The translations under genes were made by a program, and so were the position numbers. From NCBI GenBank assembly GCA_023386965.1, contig JAEWIR010000015.1, positions 1-48,347 on the forward strand: DNA of 48,347 nt, written 5' to 3'. Below are positions 25,463-33,155 of the stretch, piece after piece; positions within the stretch are counted from its first letter, which is position 1, and every line of letters begins with the position of its first letter. The DNA is from Bacteroidota bacterium (GTDB taxonomy: Bacteria > Bacteroidota > Bacteroidia > Flavobacteriales > Weeksellaceae). Under the pieces are notes generated by a model that worked only from the letters and a program-made list of their open reading frames with translations, had not been told where the DNA came from and did not search any database.

Positions 25463-28135
25463 TCAGAATTTGAGGTCAAGGCCTATATAAAAATTGGCCG
25501 GCATAATGGGTGCATACACCATTCCGCCGTCAAAATAATTTCCGAAAGGATTGGAAGCATCGATAATGGGAGTGTCCTGGGTGAATGACGTCAGGTTTTC
25601 CCCACCCACGTAAACTCTGATGTTCTCCGAAAAGTCACGCGAAATCTGTGCGTTCAGTGTCATGAAAGGGTCGGAGGTGCGAGCCAGCTGAAATTGTGCA
25701 GGATTGGATGACAAGTTCGGCAGGTCCTGTTTTCCCACGAACTGAAGTGTGGTGTCGAAAGCCCAGAAAGCTTTTCTTTCATTGGCTTCAGTGCTATAAG
25801 AAGCATTGAAAAATCCTCTGTTCTTAGCCATAAAAGGTACGTTTCTCCTGCCCTCCAGGTAGTCTGCCTGCACGTCATAGTATTTGTAGGCCAGTCGAAG
25901 GTCCAGATTTTTAGCCGGCGAAAAGTCCAGCTGCGTCTGGAAACTGTTGGCAAAGGATTTTCCGTTCAGGTTATAGAATACAATTTTTTGTGGTGTAACA
26001 TCAAGGTCTGTCAGGACCTGATTCTGGAAGTCTGTGCGGAAGAAATCGGCTACCAAAGTAGCTTTCCTGCTGAAAAGGTTAAATTCCTGCTGTAGGCTGG
26101 CACCGTAGTTCCATGCAGTCTCCGGTTTCAGGTCATATATTTTACCGCCATTCCCCTGGATTTCGATTTGCCTGTTGGATGCGAAATACTGCTGGTTCTC
26201 AGCAAAAACATTCGCTGTGCGGAATCCTCTGCCGGCCGAAAGACGAAGTATGGTCTTCGGTGTAAAGTCATATTTAAAATTAACACGTGGGGTGAACTGT
26301 GTTCCGGCCAGGTTGTGAAAGTCGGCTCTGGCACCGGCTACCAAGGTGTATTTGTCTCCTGTTAGCGTGTATTCCAGGAAAAGTCCGGGAACGGTTTCCG
26401 TGCGGCTATAGTCCTCCTGAAGATATACCTCATCAAATTTATCAAACAGGAAACTCGCACCGGCTTTGTATTTGTGGTTGGTGTTTCCCAAAATGCTTTC
26501 AAAAATCAGATTTGAATAAAAGGTGCTTTGTTTGCCCAGATAATTCCTGTTTCCGAAAAAACTGTCCTGTTCGTGATGGCTGTACTGGTTCATCCAGCCG
26601 ATACTTTGGTAAGGTTTGCCTTTAAAAACATACCCTGTCTTGTTCCAGATATCAAATTTAGCCAGGTCAATTCCAATACCGTATAAACTCTGCTGCGACT
26701 GGTCAGTATATCGGTCATAGTCTTTCTGTCCGCCGTGACGCTGATCCTTTACGAAACTGATGCCGAAATGAGTTCCCAGTCCGGAATGGTCCAGGTCATT
26801 ATAATTCAGTAAATAAGCGGCATTGATCTGGTTTCCCGTGGGCTGGTCCAAGAAGCCGTCGTCGTTGGTGTCCATTTTCGCAACTGTAGCGTTTCCGTGC
26901 AGCAGTACGGTTTGATTCCAGTGGTCGGTAAGCGCGCTTGTTGATGTGATATTTGTTTCAAACCTGCCGTTGGCATCGCCAAAAAAGTTCAGTGCTGTTT
27001 CCGGAGTTGTCTGAAACTTCAGGAATTCAGTATTGATCTGTCCGGTTATACTTTCATATCCATTTGTTACCGTACTTCCGCCCTTAGTGAGTTGTATGCC
27101 GCCAATCCACCGGCCCGGGATTAAGTTCAGTCCGTATGGTGAGGCCAAACCACGTATAGAGGGCAGCAGTTCCCTTGTGAGTGAGGTGTATTTCTGGTCC
27201 AGACCTAACATTTTCAGTTGTTTTGTACCCGAAACCGCATTACTGAAAGAAACATCTACAGTTGCGTTAGTTTCAAAACTTTCTGAAAGGTTACAGCAGG
27301 CCGCCTTCAACAATTCCTTTTGTCCAATGTTAAAGGTTAGACCGGCAGATTTGCGGCTGAGTGAGGTTGCTGCTTCCTTTTTGGTGATTAAAACACCGTC
27401 TATATCATGGTCAATGTGATCTTTATGCTGGGTAAAATCTTTGGGAGCTTGCTGTTCATCGTTGTGAACCAAATCACTCTTTACGCCAAAGGCCAGTTCG
27501 CGGTCGTATAGGCAACAGCCGGGCAAAGCATTATACACGGAATCCTTTGCCAGAAATTTTTCATTGTCGTGACCGACCTGTGCAATTTTCTGCAGAATAA
27601 TGTCTGAAGATGTTTTGGTAGGGTCAAAGTCCAACACTACCGTTTGGGTCTCAGAACTCCAGTCTGCAGCCGTGGCGCCGGCGTCTTTGGCGGCCTTTTC
27701 AATCCTGGCTTTGCATGAGCCGCAATTTCCTTTAACGAAAAACGTGTTGGCAGGCAAAGCGGAGGCACTGGCTTGCGGTTGAAGGTTGGTGGTTAGGAAT
27801 GAGGGTGTCCTTTCGTACAGGCAGCAGCCGGGAAGGTTGCTGTACACTGAGTCTGGGGCCGCATATTTTTCATTGTCGTGACCAACCTCGGCGATTTTTT
27901 TCAGTAGGGTGTCTCCTGTAACCCTGGTGGCGTCGTATTTTACACTCAGGGTTTGGGTATTGGCGTTCCAGTTGGCTGAGGCCGCACCTGCACTCTTAGC
28001 TGTGGTTTCAATTCTGTCCTTACACATGCCACATTCACCTTTTACTTTGAAGGTGGATTCGGTAATGGTTTGGGCATTTAATAACTGAGTGAAGAAAAGG
28101 GATATAATAAGAACACTTTTTAATAAAGTTTTCAT
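25463..28135 (-). CDS. TonB-dependent receptor with two N-terminal HMA (metal-binding) domains
   Basis: An 890-residue outer-membrane protein. Signal peptide 1-22. HMA-like domain 1 is at about 28-109 with C35-G-M-C38; domain 2 is at about 131-212 with C138-G-S-C141. Both end in GHDNEK, then LPGCCLY with a vicinal Cys pair (104-105, 207-208). A His/Asp-rich linker (about 234-246, QHKDHIDHDID) follows, then a TonB plug from about 265 with AACCNLSESFETN (two more Cys) and GLNLIPGRWIGGIQLTKG, and a beta-barrel to the final Phe. The usual N-terminal carboxypeptidase-like domain of Bacteroidota receptors is not visible and seems replaced by the HMA pair. The cargo is likely copper or another soft metal, an inference. 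It lies 69 bases after the Cys-rich gene, probably in one operon. Confidence 0.93.
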   Translation of the reverse strand: MKTLLKSVLIISLFFTQLLNAQTITESTFKVKGECGMCKDRIETTAKSAGAASANWNANTQTLSVKYDATRVTGDTLLKKIAEVGHDNEKYAAPDSVYSNLPGCCLYERTPSFLTTNLQPQASASALPANTFFVKGNCGSCKARIEKAAKDAGATAADWSSETQTVVLDFDPTKTSSDIILQKIAQVGHDNEKFLAKDSVYNALPGCCLYDRELAFGVKSDLVHNDEQQAPKDFTQHKDHIDHDIDGVLITKKEAATSLSRKSAGLTFNIGQKELLKAACCNLSESFETNATVDVSFSNAVSGTKQLKMLGLDQKYTSLTRELLPSIRGLASPYGLNLIPGRWIGGIQLTKGGSTVTNGYESITGQINTEFLKFQTTPETALNFFGDANGRFETNITSTSALTDHWNQTVLLHGNATVAKMDTNDDGFLDQPTGNQINAAYLLNYNDLDHSGLGTHFGISFVKDQRHGGQKDYDRYTDQSQQSLYGIGIDLAKFDIWNKTGYVFKGKPYQSIGWMNQYSHHEQDSFFGNRNYLGKQSTFYSNLIFESILGNTNHKYKAGASFLFDKFDEVYLQEDYSRTETVPGLFLEYTLTGDKYTLVAGARADFHNLAGTQFTPRVNFKYDFTPKTILRLSAGRGFRTANVFAENQQYFASNRQIEIQGNGGKIYDLKPETAWNYGASLQQEFNLFSRKATLVADFFRTDFQNQVLTDLDVTPQKIVFYNLNGKSFANSFQTQLDFSPAKNLDLRLAYKYYDVQADYLEGRRNVPFMAKNRGFFNASYSTEANERKAFWAFDTTLQFVGKQDLPNLSSNPAQFQLARTSDPFMTLNAQISRDFSENIRVYVGGENLTSFTQDTPIIDASNPFGNYFDGGMVYAPIMPANFYIGLDLKF

Positions 28136-28204
28136 TGTAAAAATTTAGATTAATTAAAAGAAAATTTGCCCAGTGAACGTACCTTGGGCATAGAATCGGA
28201 ATAA

Positions 28205-28570
28205 TTAACCTATTTTAGGGGGTTGCCAGATTTTGGCAGCGGAGTCGGAAAGTTCGGGGCTTAAATAACAAAAGCCCTTGCTGCTGTCCGCAGCGGCTAC
28301 AGCGTTGTCAGTAACCTTAAGGTCCGGTGCAATAGACGCAAAGACCGTTGTAGTAGAGCAGGATTTGCAGCTTGTGCAGTCACCCCCGCAGGATTTCTTT
28401 TCCCCACCATGACAAGGCTTGGAATCATTTTCCGGAGATGGACAGCAGTCGCCTGAACTGGAAACAGAGCAGCAGTCCTGCTGCAGGAGTTGAGCAAAGA
28501 GGTTCTGTTTAGGTACAATAAAAATACCCAAACAGAAAAATACAATCAGTATGTGAAGTTTCCCTGCCAT
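28205..28570 (-). CDS. Small Cys-rich exported protein
   Basis: A 121-residue protein with a hydrophobic N-terminus (about 6-26, cleavage possibly after FAQ). Residues 31-75 hold nine cysteines (DCC twice, KPCHGG, KSCGGDC, SCKSC), a pattern fitting metal binding, then a tail of low complexity with one further Cys. No known domain. It is upstream of the HMA-TonB receptor in the same direction and downstream of the HGQPGHxC lipoprotein, so metal handling is a reasonable inference. Its -7 box ends eight bases before the ATG. Confidence 0.75.
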   Translation of the reverse strand: MAGKLHILIVFFCLGIFIVPKQNLFAQLLQQDCCSVSSSGDCCPSPENDSKPCHGGEKKSCGGDCTSCKSCSTTTVFASIAPDLKVTDNAVAAADSSKGFCYLSPELSDSAAKIWQPPKIG

Positions 28571-28578
28571 TTAAGGCA

Positions 28579-28586
28579 CAAAATTA
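28579..28586 (-). promoter_or_regulatory. -7 box of the Cys-rich protein / TonB receptor operon
   Basis: On the minus strand TAATTTTG, exact, ending eight bases before the ATG at 28570, between the lipoprotein stop codon and this start. Confidence 0.68.
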
Positions 28587-28592
28587 GTCATT

Positions 28593-29249
28593 TTATTTTA
28601 AAGGTGCGCCTACGGCGATATCGCATCTGTGTCCGGGCTGGCCATGCGCAGGGTTAAGCCCCGCTTTTCCGGTGGCGGCAGCTGCCGGTTTATTTGCAAC
28701 GTTATACGCCATTGGGTCTGGTGTGGTAGTGGCCGGAACAATGCTGGCAGGTGCCGCTGTGTTTGTAGTGCTCTTAGCAGGACTGTTAAGCGGTGCCCCA
28801 ACTGAAATATCGCAGCGGTGGCCGGGTTGCCCGTGTGGTGGGTTCATACCGGGAGCGGTAGTTGGTGGAGGTGTTACATTATAAGCAGCGGGATCTTTCT
28901 TTGCCGAATTAGGATCTACTGTAATGGACTGCGGCGTTGCTGCAGGGCTTTTTGCGGCAGAATTCAGTGGAGCACCTACAGGAATCTCGCATTTATGTCC
29001 GGGCTGTCCGTGTGGAGGATTGGTTCCGGGTGCGGTTTGCTGTACTCCGGCAGTATTCTGCGCACCGGGTACTGATGTCGTTCCACCTGCTGGTAACAGC
29101 ATATTTGAGGCTTGCGCCTTTGCTGCATCTGTTTTGCTGTTTGTGGCAGTTGTAGTGTTTGTATCCTTAAGGTATGTCGGCTTCTGGTCTTTGTCGCAGG
29201 AGTTGAGAGCCAAAATACTTCCGATTATAAATAGTGTGCTAATTTTCAT
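28593..29249 (-). CDS. Lipoprotein with three HGQPGHxC repeats
   Basis: A 218-residue lipoprotein: signal with lipobox LNSC (Cys18), a Thr/Ala/Pro-rich linker, and three copies of a GxNPxHGQPGHxC motif followed by an acidic residue and VGAPL, at about 75-95, 134-154 and 197-217. Copies two and three are also preceded by DPxAYNV, so the repeating unit is about 60 residues. Each copy has two His and one Cys, which suggests metal coordination. Similar HGQPGHxC segments occur, from memory, in other Bacteroidota proteins with no assigned function. The location beside the HMA-TonB receptor supports a metal role, but this is inference. Confidence 0.8.
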   Translation of the reverse strand: MKISTLFIIGSILALNSCDKDQKPTYLKDTNTTTATNSKTDAAKAQASNMLLPAGGTTSVPGAQNTAGVQQTAPGTNPPHGQPGHKCEIPVGAPLNSAAKSPAATPQSITVDPNSAKKDPAAYNVTPPPTTAPGMNPPHGQPGHRCDISVGAPLNSPAKSTTNTAAPASIVPATTTPDPMAYNVANKPAAAATGKAGLNPAHGQPGHRCDIAVGAPLK

Positions 29250-29269
29250 ATTGTTATCTTCTAATCCAG

Positions 29270-29277
29270 CAAAAATA
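29270..29277 (-). promoter_or_regulatory. -7 box of the HGQPGHxC lipoprotein gene
   Basis: On the minus strand TATTTTTG, exact, 20 bases before the ATG at 29249. Confidence 0.7.
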
Positions 29278-29357
29278 GGAAATTCTGCCGACTTTACATT
29301 ATCTGTCTGTTTTTTGGAAAATTCTAATATTTTGGAGGCTTTGCAAGCTTAAAGAAT

Positions 29358-29365
29358 TACATTTG
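29358..29365 (+). promoter_or_regulatory. -7 box of the DUF3887 gene
   Basis: TACATTTG, exact, with a TTG at 29332-29334 upstream at a spacing of 23, near the range for the -33 element. The ATG follows 25 bases later. Confidence 0.72.
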
Positions 29366-29390
29366 CAGCTGTAATAAAACTAAAGTGCTT

Positions 29391-29768
29391 ATGAAAAATG
29401 TATTTGTATTGATGTTTATGTTCTTTTCTGTGGTGTTGTTCTCGCAGGACAGGAAAAGTTTAGGTCAGGATTTTGTGAAGTCAATGTTCTCAGATAAGGA
29501 CAGTGAAAGAGCTTACGCAATGTTCGACGCAACGATTCAGGAGCAGCTTCCGCCGGCAGAATTTAAACAATTGGGCTCACAGATCACTGGTCAAACCGGA
29601 GCTTTCAAAAAAATCCTGGATGTAAACAATGAGGAAGATACCTATTATTTTTATTCGGAATTTGAAAAGACCAGTCTGGATGTTCAGGTCACCTTTAACA
29701 AAGAGAATAAAATTGCAGGCTTTTATTTTGTACCGCATAAAGAATTTGCAGCCGAAAACAAAAAATAA
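29391..29768 (+). CDS. DUF3887-like exported protein
   Basis: A 125-residue protein with signal peptide (MKNVFVLMFMFFSVVLFSQ) and a small alpha+beta domain in which a helical segment (DFVKSMFSDKDSERAYAMFD) precedes a beta-sheet ending NKENKIAGFYFVPHKE. This is the pattern of DUF3887, an NTF2-like fold often found alone or before hydrolases. Function unknown. The ATG at 29391 is preferred over a GTG two codons upstream because it gives a standard signal peptide. Confidence 0.78.
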   Translation: MKNVFVLMFMFFSVVLFSQDRKSLGQDFVKSMFSDKDSERAYAMFDATIQEQLPPAEFKQLGSQITGQTGAFKKILDVNNEEDTYYFYSEFEKTSLDVQVTFNKENKIAGFYFVPHKEFAAENKK

Positions 29769-29794
29769 GGCGGCAGTTTAAAAGAGGCATACAG

Positions 29795-29830
29795 CAAAAC
29801 ACCTCGCAGTACTGAACTGTGAGGTGTTTA
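29795..29830. terminator. Bidirectional terminator
   Basis: A 14-pair stem: AAACACCTC (29796-29804) with GAGGTGTTT (29820-29828), continued inward by GCAGT/ACTGT, loop of five. It separates two converging genes; the U runs are short on both sides. Confidence 0.85.
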
Positions 29831-29851
29831 TAATTATAAGGTATTGAAAGC

Positions 29852-30538
29852 TTAGTTTTTTACCAGCAGGCGGAAACCCTCGCCGTGTACGTTGATTATT
29901 TCCAGACCCTCGTCATCACGCAGCAGTTTCCGCAGTTTAGCGATATAGACGTCCATGCTGCGGGCTGTAAAATAATTTTCCTTTTTCCAGATTTTCCTAA
30001 GTGCCAGATCCCGCGGCATGAAATCGTTGCGGTGCTGACAGAGTAGCTTCAGGAGTTCGTTTTCCTTCGGTGAAAGTTTATATTCTTCATCTCCAACACG
30101 GAGTTGCCTCAACATGGAATCGAAGAAAATATTGCTTATCTTGAACTGTTCCTGTTCATCATTTTCTACCGCTGCGCTGCGCTGCAGGATGGCCTTGATC
30201 TTATACAGCAGCAATTCTGTATCGAAAGGTTTTGTAATATAATCATCGGCACCCAATTGATATCCTTTCAGGATATCTTCCCTGAGGTTTTTGGCCGTAA
30301 GGAAAATGATGGGTGTGTTCTTATCGATTTTCTTCACGTCTTCGGCCAGGGAGAAACCGTCTTTCTTAGGCATCATCACATCAAAGATGCAAATGTCAAA
30401 TTCATTCTCAGTAAATTCCTTCAAACCCTGCTCTCCATCCACTGCAAGGGTCACCTCGAAGTTATTGATGGTTAAGTAGTCCTTTAGAACTGCGCCAAAA
30501 CTTTGGTCGTCTTCTACCAGTAGGATCCTGTTATTCAT
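29852..30538 (-). CDS. OmpR-family response regulator (RprY-like)
   Basis: A 228-residue regulator. Receiver domain 1-120 with the acidic pocket ED/D (10-11), phospho-acceptor Asp53 in IFDVMMP, Thr81 and Lys103 in ITKPF. C-terminal winged-helix DNA-binding domain (about 130-228) with the LSPKENELLKLLCQ and YIAKLRKLL pattern. It starts 31 bases after its histidine kinase gene. Resembles the RprY group of Bacteroidota; target genes are unknown. Confidence 0.95.
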   Translation of the reverse strand: MNNRILLVEDDQSFGAVLKDYLTINNFEVTLAVDGEQGLKEFTENEFDICIFDVMMPKKDGFSLAEDVKKIDKNTPIIFLTAKNLREDILKGYQLGADDYITKPFDTELLLYKIKAILQRSAAVENDEQEQFKISNIFFDSMLRQLRVGDEEYKLSPKENELLKLLCQHRNDFMPRDLALRKIWKKENYFTARSMDVYIAKLRKLLRDDEGLEIINVHGEGFRLLVKN

Positions 30539-30569
30539 TTTATTTATTTTTTATTGTTTTTATGTATTT

Positions 30570-32117
30570 TTACACCTGATTCATAGGTAGTTTTATGGTG
30601 AAAGTACTTCCTTTCCCTTTACGCGATTCTACCAGAACCTGTCCTTTATGGAGTTCAATGATTTTCTTTACATAGGACAAACCTAAGCCTTGGCCTTTCA
30701 CATTGTGGATGTTACCCGTTTCCTCGCGGAAGAATTTATCAAAAATCCGTTTGTTATTGTCCACATCCAGGCCAATTCCTTTGTCAGAAATTTCAATTAC
30801 ATACCAGTTGCCTTCATTTTTTGTCTTTACAAATATCTGAGGTGTTTCCGGTGAATACTTATTGGCATTATCCAAAAGGTTGATTAGTGCATTGGATATA
30901 TGGAATTCGTCTACCTTAACAATATATCTGTCTGCGGTGAACTCCTGCTCCAGAGTACCGCTGCGCTGCGCGATGATAAGGCCGAAACTCTCGGTAATTT
31001 CTTTGATGAGGTTGCGGAGGTTGGTTTCCTTCAGGAACAGCTGTACTTCATTTCTTTCCAGCTTGCTCATGTTCAGGACATTTTCTACCTGCTTTTTCAT
31101 GCGCAGATTTTCCTGTTTGATGAGTTGCGAATAATACTTCACCTTCTCCGGGTTTGTGGCAATTTTATCATTGGCCAGTGAATCTGTAGCTACCGAAATG
31201 GTGGCCAGCGGCGTCTTGAATTCGTGTGACATGTTATTGATGAAATCAGTTTTAACCTCAGCAATTTTCTTTTGCCTCATCATGTAATTAATGGAAATGA
31301 TGTAGATTCCCAGGATGGTGAGCAGGGACATAAAGGTGCCCAGCAGCATAGGAAGGTTGTTTTTGGCCAGTGAATATCCTTTTCTGGGAAAAACTAACGA
31401 GAGGCTATAGATGGTCCGGTCTTTACTGTCGGAAAAAATGGGATAAGTATAGCTGTCGGCATTTTTCTCCACTTTAAAAATCTCGTTGGCCACCGGAGTC
31501 AGATTGTTCCGGTTGTCCAGAATTCCGTAGCCGAATTTGGTATCTATGCCCTTAAGGCGGAGTTCCCGCGATATAACAGAATCCAGTACTTCTGGGACAA
31601 CACGTTTTTCCACCGGCAGATTGATTCCTATAAGCTGCACAAACTCTCTCAGTGTATATTCGCCGCTTTGTATGGACCGGTTCAGGTCTTCAGTAAGAAG
31701 TTCGGGCGCCGAGGAATCTCTGCGCAACCGTACGAGTGCCTCATCGGTGTACATGGTGGTCACCTTCAGGCTGTCACCGCGGTGCGAAATGGGAATATCC
31801 TTGTTTTCAATAATGTTTTTGGAGTAGGTGATGGTACGGCGGCTGGCGGAATCCTCCACCTGCTGGATGGCTGTAACTGAGGGCTGAGTGCTGGAAGTTA
31901 CGTCTTTGTCCAGATTTTTATACTGCGCATAGTATTTTTCCACCTCTATATCCGTCATTTTTTTTGCTGATGACTCCAGGGCCGCATGCACCTTGTTCGA
32001 AAAATCCTGCTCCAATGCTTCATAGTAACTTTTGAGCCAGTAAAACTGGAGCGCAACAAAGACCACCAGCGAAATGGTCATAAAAACAGAGATGATGGGA
32101 ATAAATTTATTGTTCAT
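30570..32117 (-). CDS. Sensor histidine kinase (RprX-like)
   Basis: A 515-residue membrane kinase: transmembrane segments at about 6-28 and 255-278 enclosing a periplasmic sensor of about 225 residues with no named domain; no obvious HAMP domain. The dimerisation helix contains the phospho-accepting His298 in NMSHEFKTPL; the ATP-binding domain shows NLLDNANKYSPE (N box), ISDKGIGLD (G1) and GQGLGLSYVK (G2). Partner of the regulator just downstream. The stimulus cannot be read from the sequence. Only imperfect -7 boxes are visible upstream. Confidence 0.95.
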   Translation of the reverse strand: MNNKFIPIISVFMTISLVVFVALQFYWLKSYYEALEQDFSNKVHAALESSAKKMTDIEVEKYYAQYKNLDKDVTSSTQPSVTAIQQVEDSASRRTITYSKNIIENKDIPISHRGDSLKVTTMYTDEALVRLRRDSSAPELLTEDLNRSIQSGEYTLREFVQLIGINLPVEKRVVPEVLDSVISRELRLKGIDTKFGYGILDNRNNLTPVANEIFKVEKNADSYTYPIFSDSKDRTIYSLSLVFPRKGYSLAKNNLPMLLGTFMSLLTILGIYIISINYMMRQKKIAEVKTDFINNMSHEFKTPLATISVATDSLANDKIATNPEKVKYYSQLIKQENLRMKKQVENVLNMSKLERNEVQLFLKETNLRNLIKEITESFGLIIAQRSGTLEQEFTADRYIVKVDEFHISNALINLLDNANKYSPETPQIFVKTKNEGNWYVIEISDKGIGLDVDNNKRIFDKFFREETGNIHNVKGQGLGLSYVKKIIELHKGQVLVESRKGKGSTFTIKLPMNQV

Positions 32118-32273
32118 GAACCCGTTAAATTTCAGATGTTAAAATTACTGATTTTAAGAATGTAAATGCAAAATGTGCGCTTGTATAATAATAAAATTTT
32201 CTTAAAAACGTTCATTTTAACGGTTTATTGTGAATGCTTCGGCATGGTTATAAATGTTTTGAATTCTAATGTT

Positions 32274-32281
32274 TACATTTG
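32274..32281 (+). promoter_or_regulatory. -7 box of the SRPBCC gene
   Basis: TACATTTG, exact, 17 bases before ATG 32299. An in-frame ATG at 32269 overlaps the promoter and is rejected. Confidence 0.7.
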
Positions 32282-32298
32282 ACATAAATAAACTCAAG

Positions 32299-32808
32299 AT
32301 GAAAGACAGAACAATAGTGCAAATAGACAGTGATGCAGCCACGATGTTTATAATGCGCGTATTCAATGCGGATGTTTCTGCTGTATGGGAACATTTTTCC
32401 AGTAAGGAACTTTTAGACCGCTGGTGGGCTCCAATGCCATGGAAGTGCGAGACCGATAGTTTAGACTTTAAGGAAGGAGGTGTATGGCAGTACGCAATGG
32501 TGGGACCTCAAGGTGAGCGTCATCATGCCGGAGTTCGCTACAATGAAATTATGTTCCACCGCAGTATTGCGTGGTCGGATTATTTCTCCGATGCTTCGGG
32601 GAATATGGACATCAACAAACCTGTGGTTGACTGGCTGATAGGCTTCACCGGAGTGCAGGAAGGTACGAAGCTTACCGTGAACCTTCATTTCAAATCGGCG
32701 GCAGATATGGAAGAGATCATTGACACTGGTTTTGAAGAAGGGTTCAAAGCAGGTTTAGAAAATCTCGAAAGGTCTCTGGAAGGGGGTATGCAGCCCGGTA
32801 ACGTTTAA
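32299..32808 (+). CDS. SRPBCC (AHSA1-like) domain protein
   Basis: A 169-residue soluble protein with the START/Bet v1-like pattern of the AHSA1 group: RVFNADVSAVWEHFSS at the first helix, LDRWWAPMPWKCE, EGGVWQYAM, and a long C-terminal helix (TGFEEGFKAGLENLERSL). These proteins bind small hydrophobic ligands or partner proteins; no specific role can be given. Its 3' end overlaps the convergent next gene by four bases. Confidence 0.88.
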   Translation: MKDRTIVQIDSDAATMFIMRVFNADVSAVWEHFSSKELLDRWWAPMPWKCETDSLDFKEGGVWQYAMVGPQGERHHAGVRYNEIMFHRSIAWSDYFSDASGNMDINKPVVDWLIGFTGVQEGTKLTVNLHFKSAADMEEIIDTGFEEGFKAGLENLERSLEGGMQPGNV

Positions 32809-33155
32809 AAGAGTTCTTCGTCGATAAAGTACTGGATGATGGCTTTTTTCATCAGCAGTTGCTGCTCATTGGGCTTAAGTTCAGGTAGCGGCTCCACTTC
32901 GCTGAAATGGGGAAAGCCTTCTTTGTCATAATGCGAGAATTTATAGTAGCCAAATGGCTCAAGTAACCTGCAAACCGCAATATGCAGGATGTTAAGCTTA
33001 TCATCTTTTGTGTATTTTTGCGGCCCGCTGCCCAGTTCCTGAACACCGATCAGAAAAAGGATAGTGTCCAGCGACGGATGTTTTTCGGTATCAAAATTTT
33101 CAACAAAGAAACTCTCAACTTTGGTCCACAGCTCTGCTTCGCTCAAATTATTCAT
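32805..33155 (-). CDS. Conserved small protein of unknown function
   Basis: A 116-residue, acidic, soluble protein with no signal peptide. It looks mostly helical, with a central FLIGVQELG segment and a late LPELKPNEQQLLMKKAI. I do not recognise a domain. The start overlaps the stop of the S9 peptidase gene by four bases (ATGA), so it is translationally coupled to it. The coupling and normal codon use make it a real gene. Confidence 0.75.
   Translation of the reverse strand: MNNLSEAELWTKVESFFVENFDTEKHPSLDTILFLIGVQELGSGPQKYTKDDKLNILHIAVCRLLEPFGYYKFSHYDKEGFPHFSEVEPLPELKPNEQQLLMKKAIIQYFIDEELF

Noticed and set aside
28166..28190. Hairpin TGCCCA/TGGGCA before the TonB receptor gene as an attenuator
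   Set aside because: Only six pairs around a wide loop, with an interrupted U run; too weak to call.
32269..32298. 10-residue extension of the SRPBCC protein
   Set aside because: It overlaps the exact -7 box at 32274-32281.
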